Source: Amphibalanus amphitrite (lineage: Eukaryota > Arthropoda > Thecostraca > Balanomorpha > Balanidae). From it: a DNA stretch of 64,000 nucleotides. Numbering within the stretch: position 1 is the first letter of the stretch; each line of letters begins with the position of its first letter. A model generated the notes under the pieces. It was given only the letters and a program-made list of their open reading frames with translations, made no database searches and was not told the DNA's origin. Where the stretch lies: NCBI RefSeq assembly GCF_019059575.1, contig NW_024883380.1, positions 1 to 64,000 on the forward strand, given 5' to 3'. The translations under genes and the position numbers were made by a program. Below are positions 21,890 to 33,242 of the stretch, piece after piece.

Positions 21890-23063
21890 GGGGAGAGTGG
21901 GGTAAGATGCCCAGGGTGGGAAAGACGCCCCACCCCCTCTAGCGGCGAAACAAAGAATCGGACCTGGATTTTAATGTTCTTAGCGTAAAGCGGAAGCCTG
22001 CCTTGTTAACTGCACAAAAAATTGCGAAGCTCAGTTGGGCAACGGCTGGCTGATGATTGCATGTTTTTTATTTGCTGCTTTCAAAAAATATTTTGGTGTC
22101 AAAACATTGTAAAAATCAAAGAAGGTACCTAAATAATTTTTGCGTCCCTTGCTATAGTCGTGATACATTACCATGCGTGTACTGTGTCCCAAACAGTTTG
22201 TTTCAGGGTGCAGTTTTATGGCTAACAAATTGTACTGATTTAATGTTACTTCGGTACCTTGGGGTAAGATGCCCCCTGTCCTGATGGGGAAAGACGCCCC
22301 CCTAAATCCGTAGGCTGTCCTTGAAACAGCCCGTCAAATCATTTATTACATAACTTGTGATGTAGACAAAAGCCGATCTGGGACTATTGAGAGTCCAGTA
22401 CGGTCGGGTGCTCCCCATGCCGGTCTCTCGGCCCACATAGCGAATTTTTGGGCGGCATCTGACTCTGAGAGTCCTCACGACGGCCTCTGTGGGCCCCATT
22501 ATTGGCTCCAGGGCCCCTAACGACATCCTTTGAGGGCTCCCACGTTGGCCCCACGGGCCACGCTGGCATCGGAGGTCCCCACGATGGGCTCGAGGGCCCT
22601 CAAGCATCATGAAGACCTATAAGAGCCCCACAGTGGTCTCCGAACGCCACCATGGAGGCTTGTTTGGCCGCGCTGGACTATGATGGCCCTAACGATGACC
22701 TCTGAAGCCCCTTACGACTACTTTTGCGGGCCCTTATGATGACGTTTGGTGTCTACTGCAGGTTCGAAGGGACTACTGATTCGTTCAGGCGATTCACGTG
22801 CCCATTTATGTCATTTATAGTGCAGGGGGCATCTTCCCCAACGTCAGGGGGCGTCTTTCCCACCCTGTGGGGTACCCCTTTCACTTCTTCAGGAAAATGC
22901 TTAATATCAAAAAAAGTTATAATATTTCAGGCATGAAAGTGTGATATTTTTGGAGAAAAATGATGTCGGCTTCCGTTGAAACTCGAACTTTTTGCTTTCC
23001 CATCGTCATTTTCGAATAATATATGACATAGCAAAACCCTGGGCATCTTTCCCCATTCTCCCC
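21890..23063. mobile_element. TA-flanked Tc1/mariner-like MITE
   Basis: The ends are GGGGAGAGTGGGGTAAGATG (21890) and CATCTTTCCCCATTCTCCCC (ending 23063), each bordered by TA (21888-21889 and 23064-23065). A near-duplicate of the terminal text recurs internally at 22260-22303. No transposase frame. The centre holds the GAGGCCCC-type minisatellite annotated next. Confidence 0.7.
22385..22765. repeat. Degenerate GGCCTCTGAGGGCCC minisatellite
   Basis: About fourteen decayed copies of a 24-30 bp unit with GGCCTCTGAGGGCCCCAC. The same unit occurs at 37370-37480 and 43530-44120, and a trace at 54450-54515. In all places it lies within or next to mobile elements, so it probably travels with them. 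Confidence 0.65.
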
Positions 23064-24060
23064 TACGCATATGAACAGTCCAAATATTTCAGAATCACAA
23101 GGATTTAGACCACCCGTGACGACCAAGGTGTCTTTTTTGCTGCGAGCCTCTAGAAAGGTCATCCGAGGTCATTTTAGGCTACAAACAGCTTTTTGCCAAT
23201 AACTCTCGATTGGAAAGAGATAGGATGCTGGGGATGGCCTCATTGTGTTTGTCTTGTTGAGACGCATCGAGTGATATGCAACATGACCTTTCCGGTCAGG
23301 TCATGACCTTGACCTGAGGTCAAATTTTCAAGTTGACCTTGACCTGAGGTCAAATTTTCAAGTTGACCTTTTAAGGTCAAATTATAGTTCATTCGACGCG
23401 TCTCGGCGAGAGGAACACGATTCTGGCAATAGAAATGTTGTGGTGTTTCTATGTCAAAAGTTATAGTCGAAAAACACATTTCGTAAAAACAGCTATTTTT
23501 GGAGTTTTTTTGCCCTCTGGAGGCTAAACCGTTGACCTGAGGTCAATTTTGATGATACCTTATCAAAACAAAAGTTCAAAAGCTATCGATTGCTTTTCCA
23601 TGCGTTTTTCTAGCTATCATAGTTCCTGAGATAAATGCATGTTTTCTGAGAAATATAGGTAATGACATTTGGCAAATTTTGACCTTTGATTACCTCCAAT
23701 GACCCAATATTGCTCTAAGATGAAAAATGACCTAAATACTTTCAAACGTACGCATTAAGAGCTATCGACTGCTTTTTACTGCGTCGTTCTAGCCCTCTTA
23801 GTTTTTGAGTTAGAGGTGGGTGGTAACATATGCCCCCTCCCCCCACTAGGGCGAAGTTGGCTGAGACCGCCACTGGGGCGCGGGCTAGTAGTTTCTGCAG
23901 GAGGGCGGCTCTGGAGAGCCCCCCGTCACTCGCGTTATGGAAAATACCCCAGTCATGCGCGGAAAAAATCATCACAAAACGTAATATCGTTTATTTTTCT
24001 AGAACTATATTACACAAAACCAGCAAACCTGCAAAAAACGCACTCAGAAAATGCATAGCA
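23064..24060. other. AGGTCA-rich AT-rich sequence, probably decayed element
   Basis: Holds a tandem duplicate of TTGACCTGAGGTCAAATTTT (23310-23360) and text of the same style as the TTAA elements, ending in a C-tract block (23830-23850) and GGGGCGCGGGCTAGTAG (23876-23892), which looks like a decayed TTAA-element terminus. No gene. Confidence 0.45.
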
Positions 24061-24071
24061 TAGCCAGACCT

Positions 24072-24467
24072 TTACACGACATCTGATAATTTTCTCTCTT
24101 TGCACGTGAAGCAATTTATCCCGCACCGTAGACAGTGTTTACAATTGCCTCACGTGCAAAGAGAGAAAATTATCAGATGTCGTGTAACCAATAAAGACCG
24201 TGTAACTGATTTGTTAAGCGTCTAGACGATTAACAAACTGTTAAGCGTCTAGTAGACATTTCGTCTAGTCTGAAATATGTCGTATTGTTATATAAAATGT
24301 ATTTTTTACCTCTAAGCGCCCGAAAGATATTTGCGGTAGGCGGGGTAAAATTATTTAACCGCTTGAAGGTAGAAAAATCTTATAAACGTCGCGCCTATCG
24401 GCCCGACGTTTAACATATTTGTTCTACCTTCTCGCGGTTTATTATACTAAACACTATCTACGGTGCG
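24072..24467. repeat. Two overlapping long palindromes (fold-back element)
   Basis: Arms 24072-24108 and 24148-24187 are almost perfect inverted copies (TTACACGACATCTGATAATT and onward). A second pair, CCGCACCGTAGACAGTG near 24121 and CACTATCTACGGTGCGG near 24451, starts in the loop of the first and closes 330 bp later. It encloses a third imperfect pair (GAAGGTAGAA near 24364, TTCTACCTTC near 24422). No coding frame. Confidence 0.75.
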
Positions 24468-24962
24468 GTATAATGACTCTTTTCGGGTATTTTTTCGGAT
24501 TCAATATGGGTGGAATATGTTAAAACCAATTATCATAGTGATTTAAAGGCTCAACTTCTGTTGTTGACGACGCAATTTGGCCTTAGTACGATACCTAGCC
24601 GAAAAATAATAGAACTTAAAAATGTACAAGCAAAAATACCACGGACGCATAAGGAAGTGTGAAATCAATCGTATATGCATTATCAAGCCAATAATACCCA
24701 CAATCTTAATTCATGTGCAATCTGCAAGCATAGTACCTAATATAAAACGGATGAGACCCCCGTAATGTGTTCATAATGCAGTTTGACGTTTACATTTTAG
24801 CCACCCTTCTGTTCTTGGCGAAATCGGGATTTGATGTTGCGACAGAATCACGGCACTGCTGACGAACTCGATGAGCCAGCACAATGGATGCTTTTTCAAA
24901 ATATACGACGAGCACGCATAAATGCAACAACAAACAGTCATGTCAGTTTGAATGTCGGTATT
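24468..24962. other. Intergenic, nothing recognised
   Basis: AT-rich sequence without clear repeats or coding signal. Confidence 0.4.
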
Positions 24963-26204
24963 GGGGCATTCCATGTCAACCGGGACAGCCAAAATCGGCC
25001 ACCTCTGCGATTTTGTTCAAACTTGGTATACTTATTGGCTATTGGGTGAAACCTCTGAGGGTGAAAGGATTTTGTCATATGCCCTCGGGCTACAGAGATA
25101 CAAGTCGCTAAACTTCTGCTTTTTGAGCAGAATTGGACGTGTATTGCAATCTTGAAAGATCTATAGCCTCAACATTTTTGAAGCTATTAATGTCAAACAA
25201 ACTGAAACGTGTACATAAGGAGTTATGCTAGTAAAATTTGACAATTTTTACATTTTTTGGTGATTTTGAATTTATTTTATTTTGAATAAATTTCTTAAAA
25301 TGTAATTAGTGAAAAATGGGTACCCTTCGATTTTGCTCAAATTTAGATATTGTCTTCCACTAGACGTAAGGCACACGTGCTGAGAAAATTAGAGTGGGCC
25401 AACGATAACTTTGGATGATATAGCAACAAGTAGTGCAACGTAGCACGGGCGGTGGAAGGGGCCGATTTCGCTAACTCCACCTGTTTATCGCCAATAACTC
25501 ACGCCATAATTATCATATTAACGTCAAACTTTAAGTATCTGTCCAGAATCGAATTGCAAATCCTCCCGTGCAAAAAATAGGTAAATCGGTCCACAATTTT
25601 TCTAGTAATAGCGGTGTGAAGTCAAACATTCCTGCCGGAGCGGCTCGGCGGCCGGCGCCGGCCGTTGCCGCCTGAATGGTAGACTGTGCCGGCGCGGGAC
25701 GGTTCAATCTTTGCACCGCGCTTCTTACCGCTGATTATGATCGATTCGTGTCAAATTTTGTGTGAAGACTTAAAAATGTACAGGCAATCTAATGTTCAAA
25801 TAAATACGATAATCAACTGGTAGAATTAAATTTTTAGGGTGCAAACACAATATGTGACTATGACGTTTCCCGCGTCGGCCGATCCCCGCCTCTGCAGGCG
25901 ACATCTTACTCTTAGCAAGCCACTAACTGCCAAATTTATGGTAAGATTATCTAGAGATTCTCATAACACTACAAATGTCGTATAAAGGAAGAAATAGGAA
26001 AATCGGCCAGTATCTCTTAGAGCTATGGGCGTATAAACGCAAGATAGTCACTATAGCAAATTTGATCACGTTTAACCTCATTTGATCTTGAATATATTGA
26101 TCTAGGGCCATGAAATTGGCACACGATAAAGTTCCCCACCGCCCCAATTACAATTCAAATTCCGTTTTTTATACCTTTTTTGGCTAAACCGGGCTTTTCT
26201 CCTC

Positions 26205-26645
26205 TAGCGCTGGGAGAGTCAGGCGTATTTTCTTTTTGCAACCAAAGAGAGGCGCTGCCCGGAGAATGTCCTATTTCATAATTAAAAAACTGGCTTACGA
26301 TGACCAGCTATCTTCGTGGCTTAGTAGTAAGTGTGCCGAGTGTATCCACCTCGAAATCTAAAGGTCGCTGGCTCGCAGCGGGTCAGCCTGAAGTGTTTAA
26401 TACGCATTTGTTTTTTTTTTCAAGTAGCATCTGGCCAGCAGGCAACTGTCGTGAGGGCTAATGTTCGTATCTAGGTAGCATTTGGCCAGTCGGCAACTGC
26501 TGTGAGGGCTGTATGTACATATTTACGCATGTTAGATTAGGTCAGGTCACGTCAGGTCAGGTTAGGTTTGCTTTGTTTTGGGGTAGAAAGAAGCATCTCC
26601 GGGTAGCGCCTCTCCTTGGTTGCTAAAACGAAACACGCGAGTGCC
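26205..26645. mobile_element. Nested fold-back inside copy A
   Basis: GCAACCAAAGAGAGGCGCTG near 26238 and its inverted counterpart CGCCTCTCCTTGGTTGC near 26606 bracket about 400 bp that holds a tRNA-like stretch and a repeated GCATCTGGCCAGCAGGCAAC-type pair (26427 and 26480). Confidence 0.55.
26310..26396 (+). other. Degenerate tRNA-derived (SINE-like) segment
   Basis: GTGGCTTAGTAGTAAGTG resembles an internal A box. GGTCGCTGGCTCGCAGCGGG, about 45 bp later, sits where a B box (GGTTCGA) would be, but it has decayed. The layout is that of the tRNA-like head of a SINE, not of a working tRNA gene. Confidence 0.35.
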
Positions 26646-27121
26646 AGACATTACGAAGTCCAAAAGACAGTTACGTAGTCGTCGGCCCATTCTGGATTTT
26701 TTATATGATGTAGCTAATGTATAGGAGAATAAAATGTGTAAAAATGAGCAAAATCGAAGGGTACCCATTTTTCAGAAAATCAAAATTTATTTTTTGAATT
26801 TTAATTAAGTTCACTAATTAGTTAATTACGTCAATATTGTTATCCTCAAATTAAAGCCTGACCTATTCCCTCCATTTCACACTTTGTCTCGTGGTGATAT
26901 GTCTAAAACTTCTATGGTTATGACGCTTTAAAGATGATAATGTGCCTTGCCTAAGTCAATGTTTGATGACGTGTATCTCGGAAACGTGACGTCATATCTT
27001 GACAAAAATATGTCTCCTTTCTTTTCACATATAGATGAGCAGGTTCACAAAGTTTCGCAAAAATCGGAGGAAGTGAGGTTCAAAATGATCATTTTTTGTC
27101 CCACTTGACGTGGAATGCCCC

Positions 27122-27791
27122 ATTTAGGTACATACCAGCACTTCTAAGCTGGCCTACTTGTGTAAGAAATCACAATTTTTCTTTACGGGCTCATACCAAA
27201 CTGTCTCAGGGCATTTGAATGGAAGACGAGTCTTATTTTGTTGAAATGCATGCAATAGGTACAATTGTTTACGTGTATACCTACTTCCAAATTCCCATTC
27301 CATTCCAGTCTTATTTACCTACTCAAGAAGAGTTGGGTCGCAAATCGGGAAGGGTCGCTAATAGGATAACTTAACCTACACATTTATTGGTGCAGAAACG
27401 TGCTTATAAATGTGCACTGTGAAATGACATGCGCAAATAAATAAATATTAAAAATCACGTGAACGATATATCGTAATCAATGGTAACCGATACAACTCCT
27501 TTGAGATGTGGGGCTCTCCACATCAACATCAGGCAAAGTTACACCCGTCGGCGCGTCACACGATGACAGGTCGGCTGGCACGGATACACACGATGTTAGG
27601 TCGGCTGACACGGACAAAATACCAATTATAACGCGAATATTGCTGCTCTTGCCAGGGCGTTTACGTCAACTGGGGAGAGTGACCCGCATCCAGGAATGTC
27701 GCACAAGGCAGCGGCCATAAGTCAACACCCACCTCAAGCGCTCACCACTTAGCTCGCCTGCACCACTAGTATAAGCATAATTGCTACCTAC
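27122..27791. other. Intergenic, nothing recognised
   Basis: Moderately AT-rich sequence with a short duplication (GATGACAGGTCGGCTGGCAC against GATGTTAGGTCGGCTGACAC, 27561-27612). No gene signal. Confidence 0.4.
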
Positions 27792-27793
27792 TA

Positions 27794-29086
27794 CAGGGTT
27801 GGGCAGATAAATTGGGACAAATTTCAACTTCCTCTAAAACGACTATTTTTTTTTTTTAGTGATAAAGATAATTTTTGAACATAAATATAGGCTAATGAAT
27901 ATTTTTCCATGTTATGCAGGTTGCGTTGTAATTTTGAGTCGGCTGGTCACAGAACGTGGGCTTAGGCAAGCCACTATCAACTTGGTCCGCGCGCACATGC
28001 ATGCCAATATTCTGATTATGCTCCATCAAATGGCTGAAAGTAGTGTGTATCGAACAGTCGTAAACGTTGGAGGAAGAGATGATATTGACTCATCCTTACA
28101 TACCTATTGCATTGACACCGGCCGCTCCCCCGGTTTTCCAGGGGGGCTAATAAGTGCAAAATTCAGTTAAATCAGAGGATCCTCGCGAAAACAGTGGCGC
28201 GAGCTTACAACGAAGGTAGCCGCGCCATGAGAAAGCGATATACCAGCACCTCAAACATGTACTCTTATGCGCTGATGATGCATATCAACCTGTTAACATA
28301 GATGTTGAAGCAGCTGTGACGTTAAAAAGATTGTTTCCTCTTGAAGGGCTTGGAGAAGCGAGCAAGCACGTGCAGGTCATTTCTGACGATGGTATCCCCA
28401 TAGCCGAACATATGAACAACCGCAAACACCATGTAACATCGCAACCAGCCCAGAAGACGTGATCTTAGTTCCAAAAAACATGCAGCAGACATCGGTGATG
28501 GCGTTCCACTCGGTGACCTCTGACGGTCACGTGGGGCCCCCTTATTTTACGGAATCGGGAGGGGGTTCGCCATTACAGGGTACCTAACCATTATTCCGGC
28601 AGTTCGAACCAACAAGATGGAAGAAGGCAACATCCTGCATGGGGTGATGCTCTTCGAGGAGTCAGCTCCCCGGCATACAGTAATTTAAATACAAAATCTC
28701 CTGAAACGGAGGATCCCGCAAACTGTACCCAAGGGAAAATGCCCCCTTCCTCATTAAACCTCAGCTCACACAAGTTCTGGTTGCTGGGGCGTTTTTGCGG
28801 GTGAGTCTAACGAACGTCCACATGTGACTGTGGCGAGCCTCAGCAGTGCCAGTCGGCTACAATTACGAGCCATTTCCGACGGGAGATCTCGCCGCGCCTG
28901 CGGCCAGTTCAGGCACCGACAAGGACTGATGCAGGTGGACCACGGTGACCATATTTGGTGATAAATGTGTAAAATTGGTGTGACAATATGTGATCCAAAT
29001 TTGAAATGCCTATGTTTACAAATTTCTAAGCTACGGCGTTTTAAATGCAAATACGTATTTTGTCCCAATTTATCTGCCCAACCCTG
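27794..29086 (+). mobile_element. Degenerate mariner-like transposon with dead transposase
   Basis: The 28-bp ends CAGGGTTGGGCAGATAAATT (27794) and AATTTATCTGCCCAACCCTG (ending 29086) are exact inverted copies, bordered by TA on both sides; 1293 bp is the usual mariner length. The interior encodes fragments in several frames that fit a mariner transposase, including SDDGIPIAEHMNNRKHHV, matching the family's SDE...NNQND region around the first catalytic Asp, and VMAFHSVTSDGHVGPPYF, matching the VMVWGVTSDG region. Frameshifts and stops separate them, so no active enzyme is encoded. Confidence 0.75.
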
Positions 29087-29088
29087 TA

Positions 29089-29389
29089 TATATAATCTAT
29101 TTCACAGTCTGTATTACTCTGAAATACTTCATAGCGTCCATCATCCATAAGCACAAACACACGAACTTTAGCATGAATGAACTTAACTCGTCACTATTCA
29201 GATACCTACATCGGTCCAACGGTCGTCTGTAGGTGGTGGTACTTGGCAGACTACTACCGCTGAGTGCCTAATGAACCGCTAGAGCGTTATGTTGAGCGTT
29301 ACGCTAGTAATGACTGCCGTTACATTAAGCCGAAGTGGTTCACGGCGTCGCTGGGCTTATCCTGTGACGTTGAGCTGCACTGAGAGCTG
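29089..29389. other. Intergenic, nothing recognised
   Basis: Unremarkable AT-rich spacer between the mariner-like element and the fold-back element. Confidence 0.4.
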
Positions 29390-30330
29390 TTTTGATTCCT
29401 TTTAAGCATATTAGGGGAATTGGTCTAAAACAACACCCTGATCATTTCTCCGAATATACCCCAAATACACTTTCTTTGAATATCACTCTGAAATTCTTCT
29501 AATATACCCTACACTGAGAACCTTTTTGATTCCTTTTGAGCATATTAGGGGTTTTGGTCTAAAACAACACCCTGATCATTTCTTCGAATATACCCAAACT
29601 ATACCCTTGTTCTTTAAATAGCTCCCTTGAATTCTTCTAATATACCCTAGTAAGTACCGAAGAGGAAAGGAATATGATTCCTGTTCTATTCCCTGCGATA
29701 CCCACATTACACATACCCTTACATCGAAACCTCTAGTATTCCTTCTAAGCGTATAAGGGGAATATTTTGCAAACTATACTCGCATTATACCACGTAACAC
29801 TCCCGTATTATTCTGTGATTTCTATCACTGATCTCAATGTATTCTTGCATTAGACCCCACATAGACCCAGAAGGGAAAATAATAATGCCCTAGGTATATT
29901 CGTCGTAGAACTTGCTCAGAAACTGTCTCATTACTCTCAGCTCCCTCGTCCGATTTCCCTTTATATATCGTAACACATCCAAAACGAGGGTTAAGGTTCT
30001 ATCTCCAGCAGGGCGCGTATGGCTGAATAGCCCAGCGGGGCGCGGGTTAGTGGTCAGCAACACGTCCAGGGAGCGACTGCCCGTCCTCCTCGCCCGCCCG
30101 GCCGGCCAGTCCCGGCCCGCCGACCGGTCACCGCCGGAGGCGCCGAGCGGCACAGGTACGGTATCTGACAGTAGCGGCAGAGACTGTACACTAGGGTATA
30201 TTAGAAGAATTCAAGGGAGGTATTTAAAGAATGAGGGTATAGTTTGGGTATGTTCGAAGAAAATGATCAGGGTGTTGTTTTAGACCAAAACCCCTGATAT
30301 GCTTAAAAGGAATCATTTGAGGAATCATTT
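29390..30330. mobile_element. Fold-back element with three arm copies
   Basis: A unit of about 130 bp (GATTCCTTTTNAGCATATTA through CTTCTAATATACCCTA) occurs at 29397-29512 and again at 29524-29655, both direct, and once inverted at 30191-30322. Between them, 30008-30050 is an inverted copy of the left end of the TTAA element at 17791, followed by a GC-rich block (30055-30155) of unknown origin. No transposase. Confidence 0.65.
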
Positions 30331-30682
30331 GAGTATCTTAAGGGCATTTCGCCAGGAAAACGGCAGAGTTATAGGAGCATGACACACCATGATCAAAGGG
30401 AATAGAGAATCGTTTTGGTTGTCAGTGTGGAATTTAAATGGCTAAACTTTGACCATAGTCCCGGCTGTTGGGCTGTTTCAATCGGGCGACCTGTCAGGGC
30501 TGACGCGCCGGCAGCGCGCGCGATACTGTTTGACAGTGGGGCGGCATGCGCGCTCAGCAATACCCGGCTGCGATCAATTAGGCCCCGCGCGCGGCCGCGA
30601 CCGGTCCTATAACGGCGCGCGGCCGCGACCGGTGCGGACGAGGAGCGGCTGCAGTCGGCGCTCGGCGGCGCTCGTCCCGGCC
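30331..30682 (+). promoter_or_regulatory. GC-rich upstream region of the lectin-like gene
   Basis: The last 180 bp before the ATG are GC-rich and contain the 19-bp direct repeat GCGCGCGGCCGCGACCGGT twice (near 30588 and 30617), separated by a CCTATAACG that could serve as a weak TATA-like site. A promoter role is inferred from position only. Confidence 0.3.
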
Positions 30683-30795
30683 ATGGCCACGTCCCTGCTG
30701 CTGCTCTGGTGGGCCGCCGCGGCCGGCGCCACCTCCATCTATGTTCAGCGGACGCCGAGCCGCGGCTCGGGCGGCGAGCTGGGCCCGGTGGAGGT

Positions 30796-33242
30796 TGTTG
30801 TTGTTGTTGTTTCCCCGCGGGCCGGCCTACGGCCGGCCGTAGCCCGCAGGCTCTCGGTGGCGGAGGAAGCCGCGGGCCAGCGCCGCCACGGCCCCGCCGT
30901 CCCGCAGCCGAGTCGCATCAGGGTGTATGGTCCCGAACAGGCGTAGTCGCTTGCCCGCCAGGCAGGGGCAGTGCAGCAGCACGTGCTCCGGCGTGTCGGC
31001 CTCCTCTCGGCAGACCAGACACAGTGCCGCCGGGCACTTCAGGTCCTCGCACTGCTGGCAGGTCGGTGTTGGGCGACGGCCGATCCTGTGCAGGTAGCTC
31101 GTCGAGAGCCCCCAGTGGCCTGCTCGAAGCTGGTGCACATTCACCGCGTCTTCCCTCGTCTCGTTGACGACAGGTGTCGGGAACCTGTCTCTCATAATCC
31201 GCCTGAAGAAGCTGTCGGGCCAGGGGCATTCCACGTCAAATCAAACACCGAAATCCGTCATCCCCTTCGATTTTTCTGAAAATTTGTAGGCAGACTGGGC
31301 ATGGTTCAAAACTGAGTTACGTATAATATTTTCGAAATTTGATTAAGTATCGCTGAGATATAGGTCATCGAATATAGCCAAAAATGCCACACATCAATTT
31401 TTTAAATGTCTATAACTCTGGTTCCTTTTCTGGTATCAAAATGATATTAACAGGGTCTTGTAGGCAATTGATAAGGCTTTGATTTTTAATTATAAAATTA
31501 AATTGAAGTGACCTTGAAATGCATTTGACCTTGAATTAAAACAGAAAAATTTAAATAGCAAAAAACACGTCACCTTCGATTCGGGTAATTTTTACATATT
31601 ATGTCCGTCACAATGTTCCTAACCATCTGTGAAAAAATTGGAGTGGGCCATTCATAACTCTCGCGGCAAACGCCGTTTTCATGCATCAACATCACGCAAC
31701 CGCGCGTGACCTTGAAAGACAGAGTCAAGACATGCTTGCTTGTGTACACTTTCTGAAATGAATGATTGCTGATTAGTGATATCCCAAACTCTGCGAGAAT
31801 GGAAATACATAGTCATCGTAGTCAAGCATTCAAGTTCCATCGTAAAAGTGTCTCAAGCAAAGCAAACGGTATTTTGCGGTGAATTTTGAGCCGTGTGGAA
31901 ATGCATCATGAAGCCAAAAATTCAACGAAAACATTATTACGCAACGATATCTTCGTCTTTTTATCTTCACTATACGAAAGAATATACATTTTTGAGTATG
32001 TATGGGGAATTTCTAGTTAATCTAATAATAAATATGGCAGTTAGAGTCAGAGACCTGCTAAGAGTAACATGTCGCCGGCTGAGGCGGGATCGGCCGACGC
32101 GGGAAACGCAGCAATCACAATTTTGTGTTTACACGTTCATATTTCAATTGTTTACCAACCGATTTTCAAAATTCTTACACCATAAGATTGCCTGTACATT
32201 TCTTAGTCTTCTCACAAAATTTGACGCGAATCGAACGCAATCAGCGGTAAGGAGCGCGATGTAAAGACGGAACCGTTCCGTTGCGTCCCGGCACAGTCTA
32301 CAATTCAGGCGGCGGCTAGCGGTCGGCGCCGGCTGCCGAGTCGCCGCGTCGCCGCGGCGACAGGATGTTCACTTTACACCGCTATTACTAGACCAGTTGT
32401 GAACCGATTTTCTTCTTGCTTGCACGATGAGATGTGCAATTCAATTTTGGACAGGTACTATAATTAATTTCGCATTAATACTATGAGATATTGGCGAAAA
32501 ACAGGAGGGGTGAGGCGAAATTCACTCTTCCCCCTCCACTGCGCGTGCTAACATACGTTTGCATATGTGCCATATTCTTCAAAACTTATGAATGGCCCAC
32601 TCTAATTTTTTCACAGGTTGTTAAGAATATGGTAGGCAATAAAATATATGAAAATTAGCCAAATCGAACGTGACGTGTTTTTTGCTATTTCAATTTTTGT
32701 GCTTAAGAACAGAGTTGAGCAAATTTCAAGGTCATATATTTAAGTAGGTGCAATTCTAAACAAATGCTTAAGAAATTACCTAAACAGTGGGGTTTATTTC
32801 ATTCAAATCAAACAAGTACAACCAAAGTTATGGTCGTTCAAAAATATAAAGATGCAACATTTTGTAAAAATTCGATGCCCTATATTTAGAAGACCTCTGG
32901 TCAGAATGTGCAAAAAACATCAATGTAATGTTCGGGGCGACACAGGAACTCGCTCACAAATTTATAATGAAATCGCTGATGGTAAGGTGCAAAACAGCCG
33001 ATTTTTGTTCGATTTGACGTGGAATGCCCCGCCAGCGATCTCGCCAGGCCTTGGAGGCGGCGCGGCCGACTGCTTTAGTGAGGCTGCGGACGTCCACAGG
33101 CGCGGCTGCCTGTGGTAAGCTGGAGGCCTCCTTGGCCAGCTCGTCCGCCCGTTCGTTGCCTGGGAGGCCACAGTGGGCCGGGACCCACTGCAGCCATGTC
33201 GGTCTGTCCGGGGCCGCCAGGAGCAGGCGCCATATCTCGGCT
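30796..33242 (-). mobile_element. 5'-truncated non-LTR retrotransposon in the lectin exon
   Basis: The minus strand encodes the end of a reverse-transcriptase polyprotein. At 33242-33035 is the last part of an RNase H domain (WVPAHCGLPGNERADELAKE, the conserved His/Asp region). At 31218-30827 is the C-terminal tail with a zinc-finger-like CQQCEDLKC...CREE...HVLLHC motif. The 3' end is an (AAC)n tail (30796-30811) next to the target duplication, as in target-primed reverse transcription. The 5' end is truncated within RNase H, the usual outcome. It is itself split by the element at 31223-33030. Clade assignment (R1/Jockey/I-like, given the RNase H) is tentative. Confidence 0.8.
31223..33030. 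mobile_element. GGGGCATTCC inverted-repeat element, copy B
   Basis: 1808 bp, with ends GGGGCATTCCACGTCAAATC and the exact reverse complement, flanked by a 4-bp GCCA duplication (31219-31222 and 33031-33034). It sits in the non-LTR element and interrupts its frame. Further inverted pairs lie inside (AAAATTGGAGTGGGCCATTC near 31634 against GAATGGCCCACTCTAATTTT near 32591). A CpG-rich core (32270-32360) is shared in reverse with copy A. No transposase. Confidence 0.85.

Larger units (their letters stand above)
24963..27121. mobile_element. GGGGCATTCC inverted-repeat element, copy A
   Basis: Starts GGGGCATTCCATGTCAACC and ends ACGTGGAATGCCCC at 27121, with ATT on both flanks (a short, possibly imperfect target duplication). 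Inner parts are also inverted copies of each other (CCCTTCGATTTTGCTCA near 25323 against TGAGCAAAATCGAAGGG near 26746). A CpG-rich core (25630-25710, then 25860-25905) sits in AT-rich DNA and is shared, in reverse orientation, with the copy at 31223-33030. A nested fold-back lies at about 26210-26640. No transposase. Confidence 0.75.
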
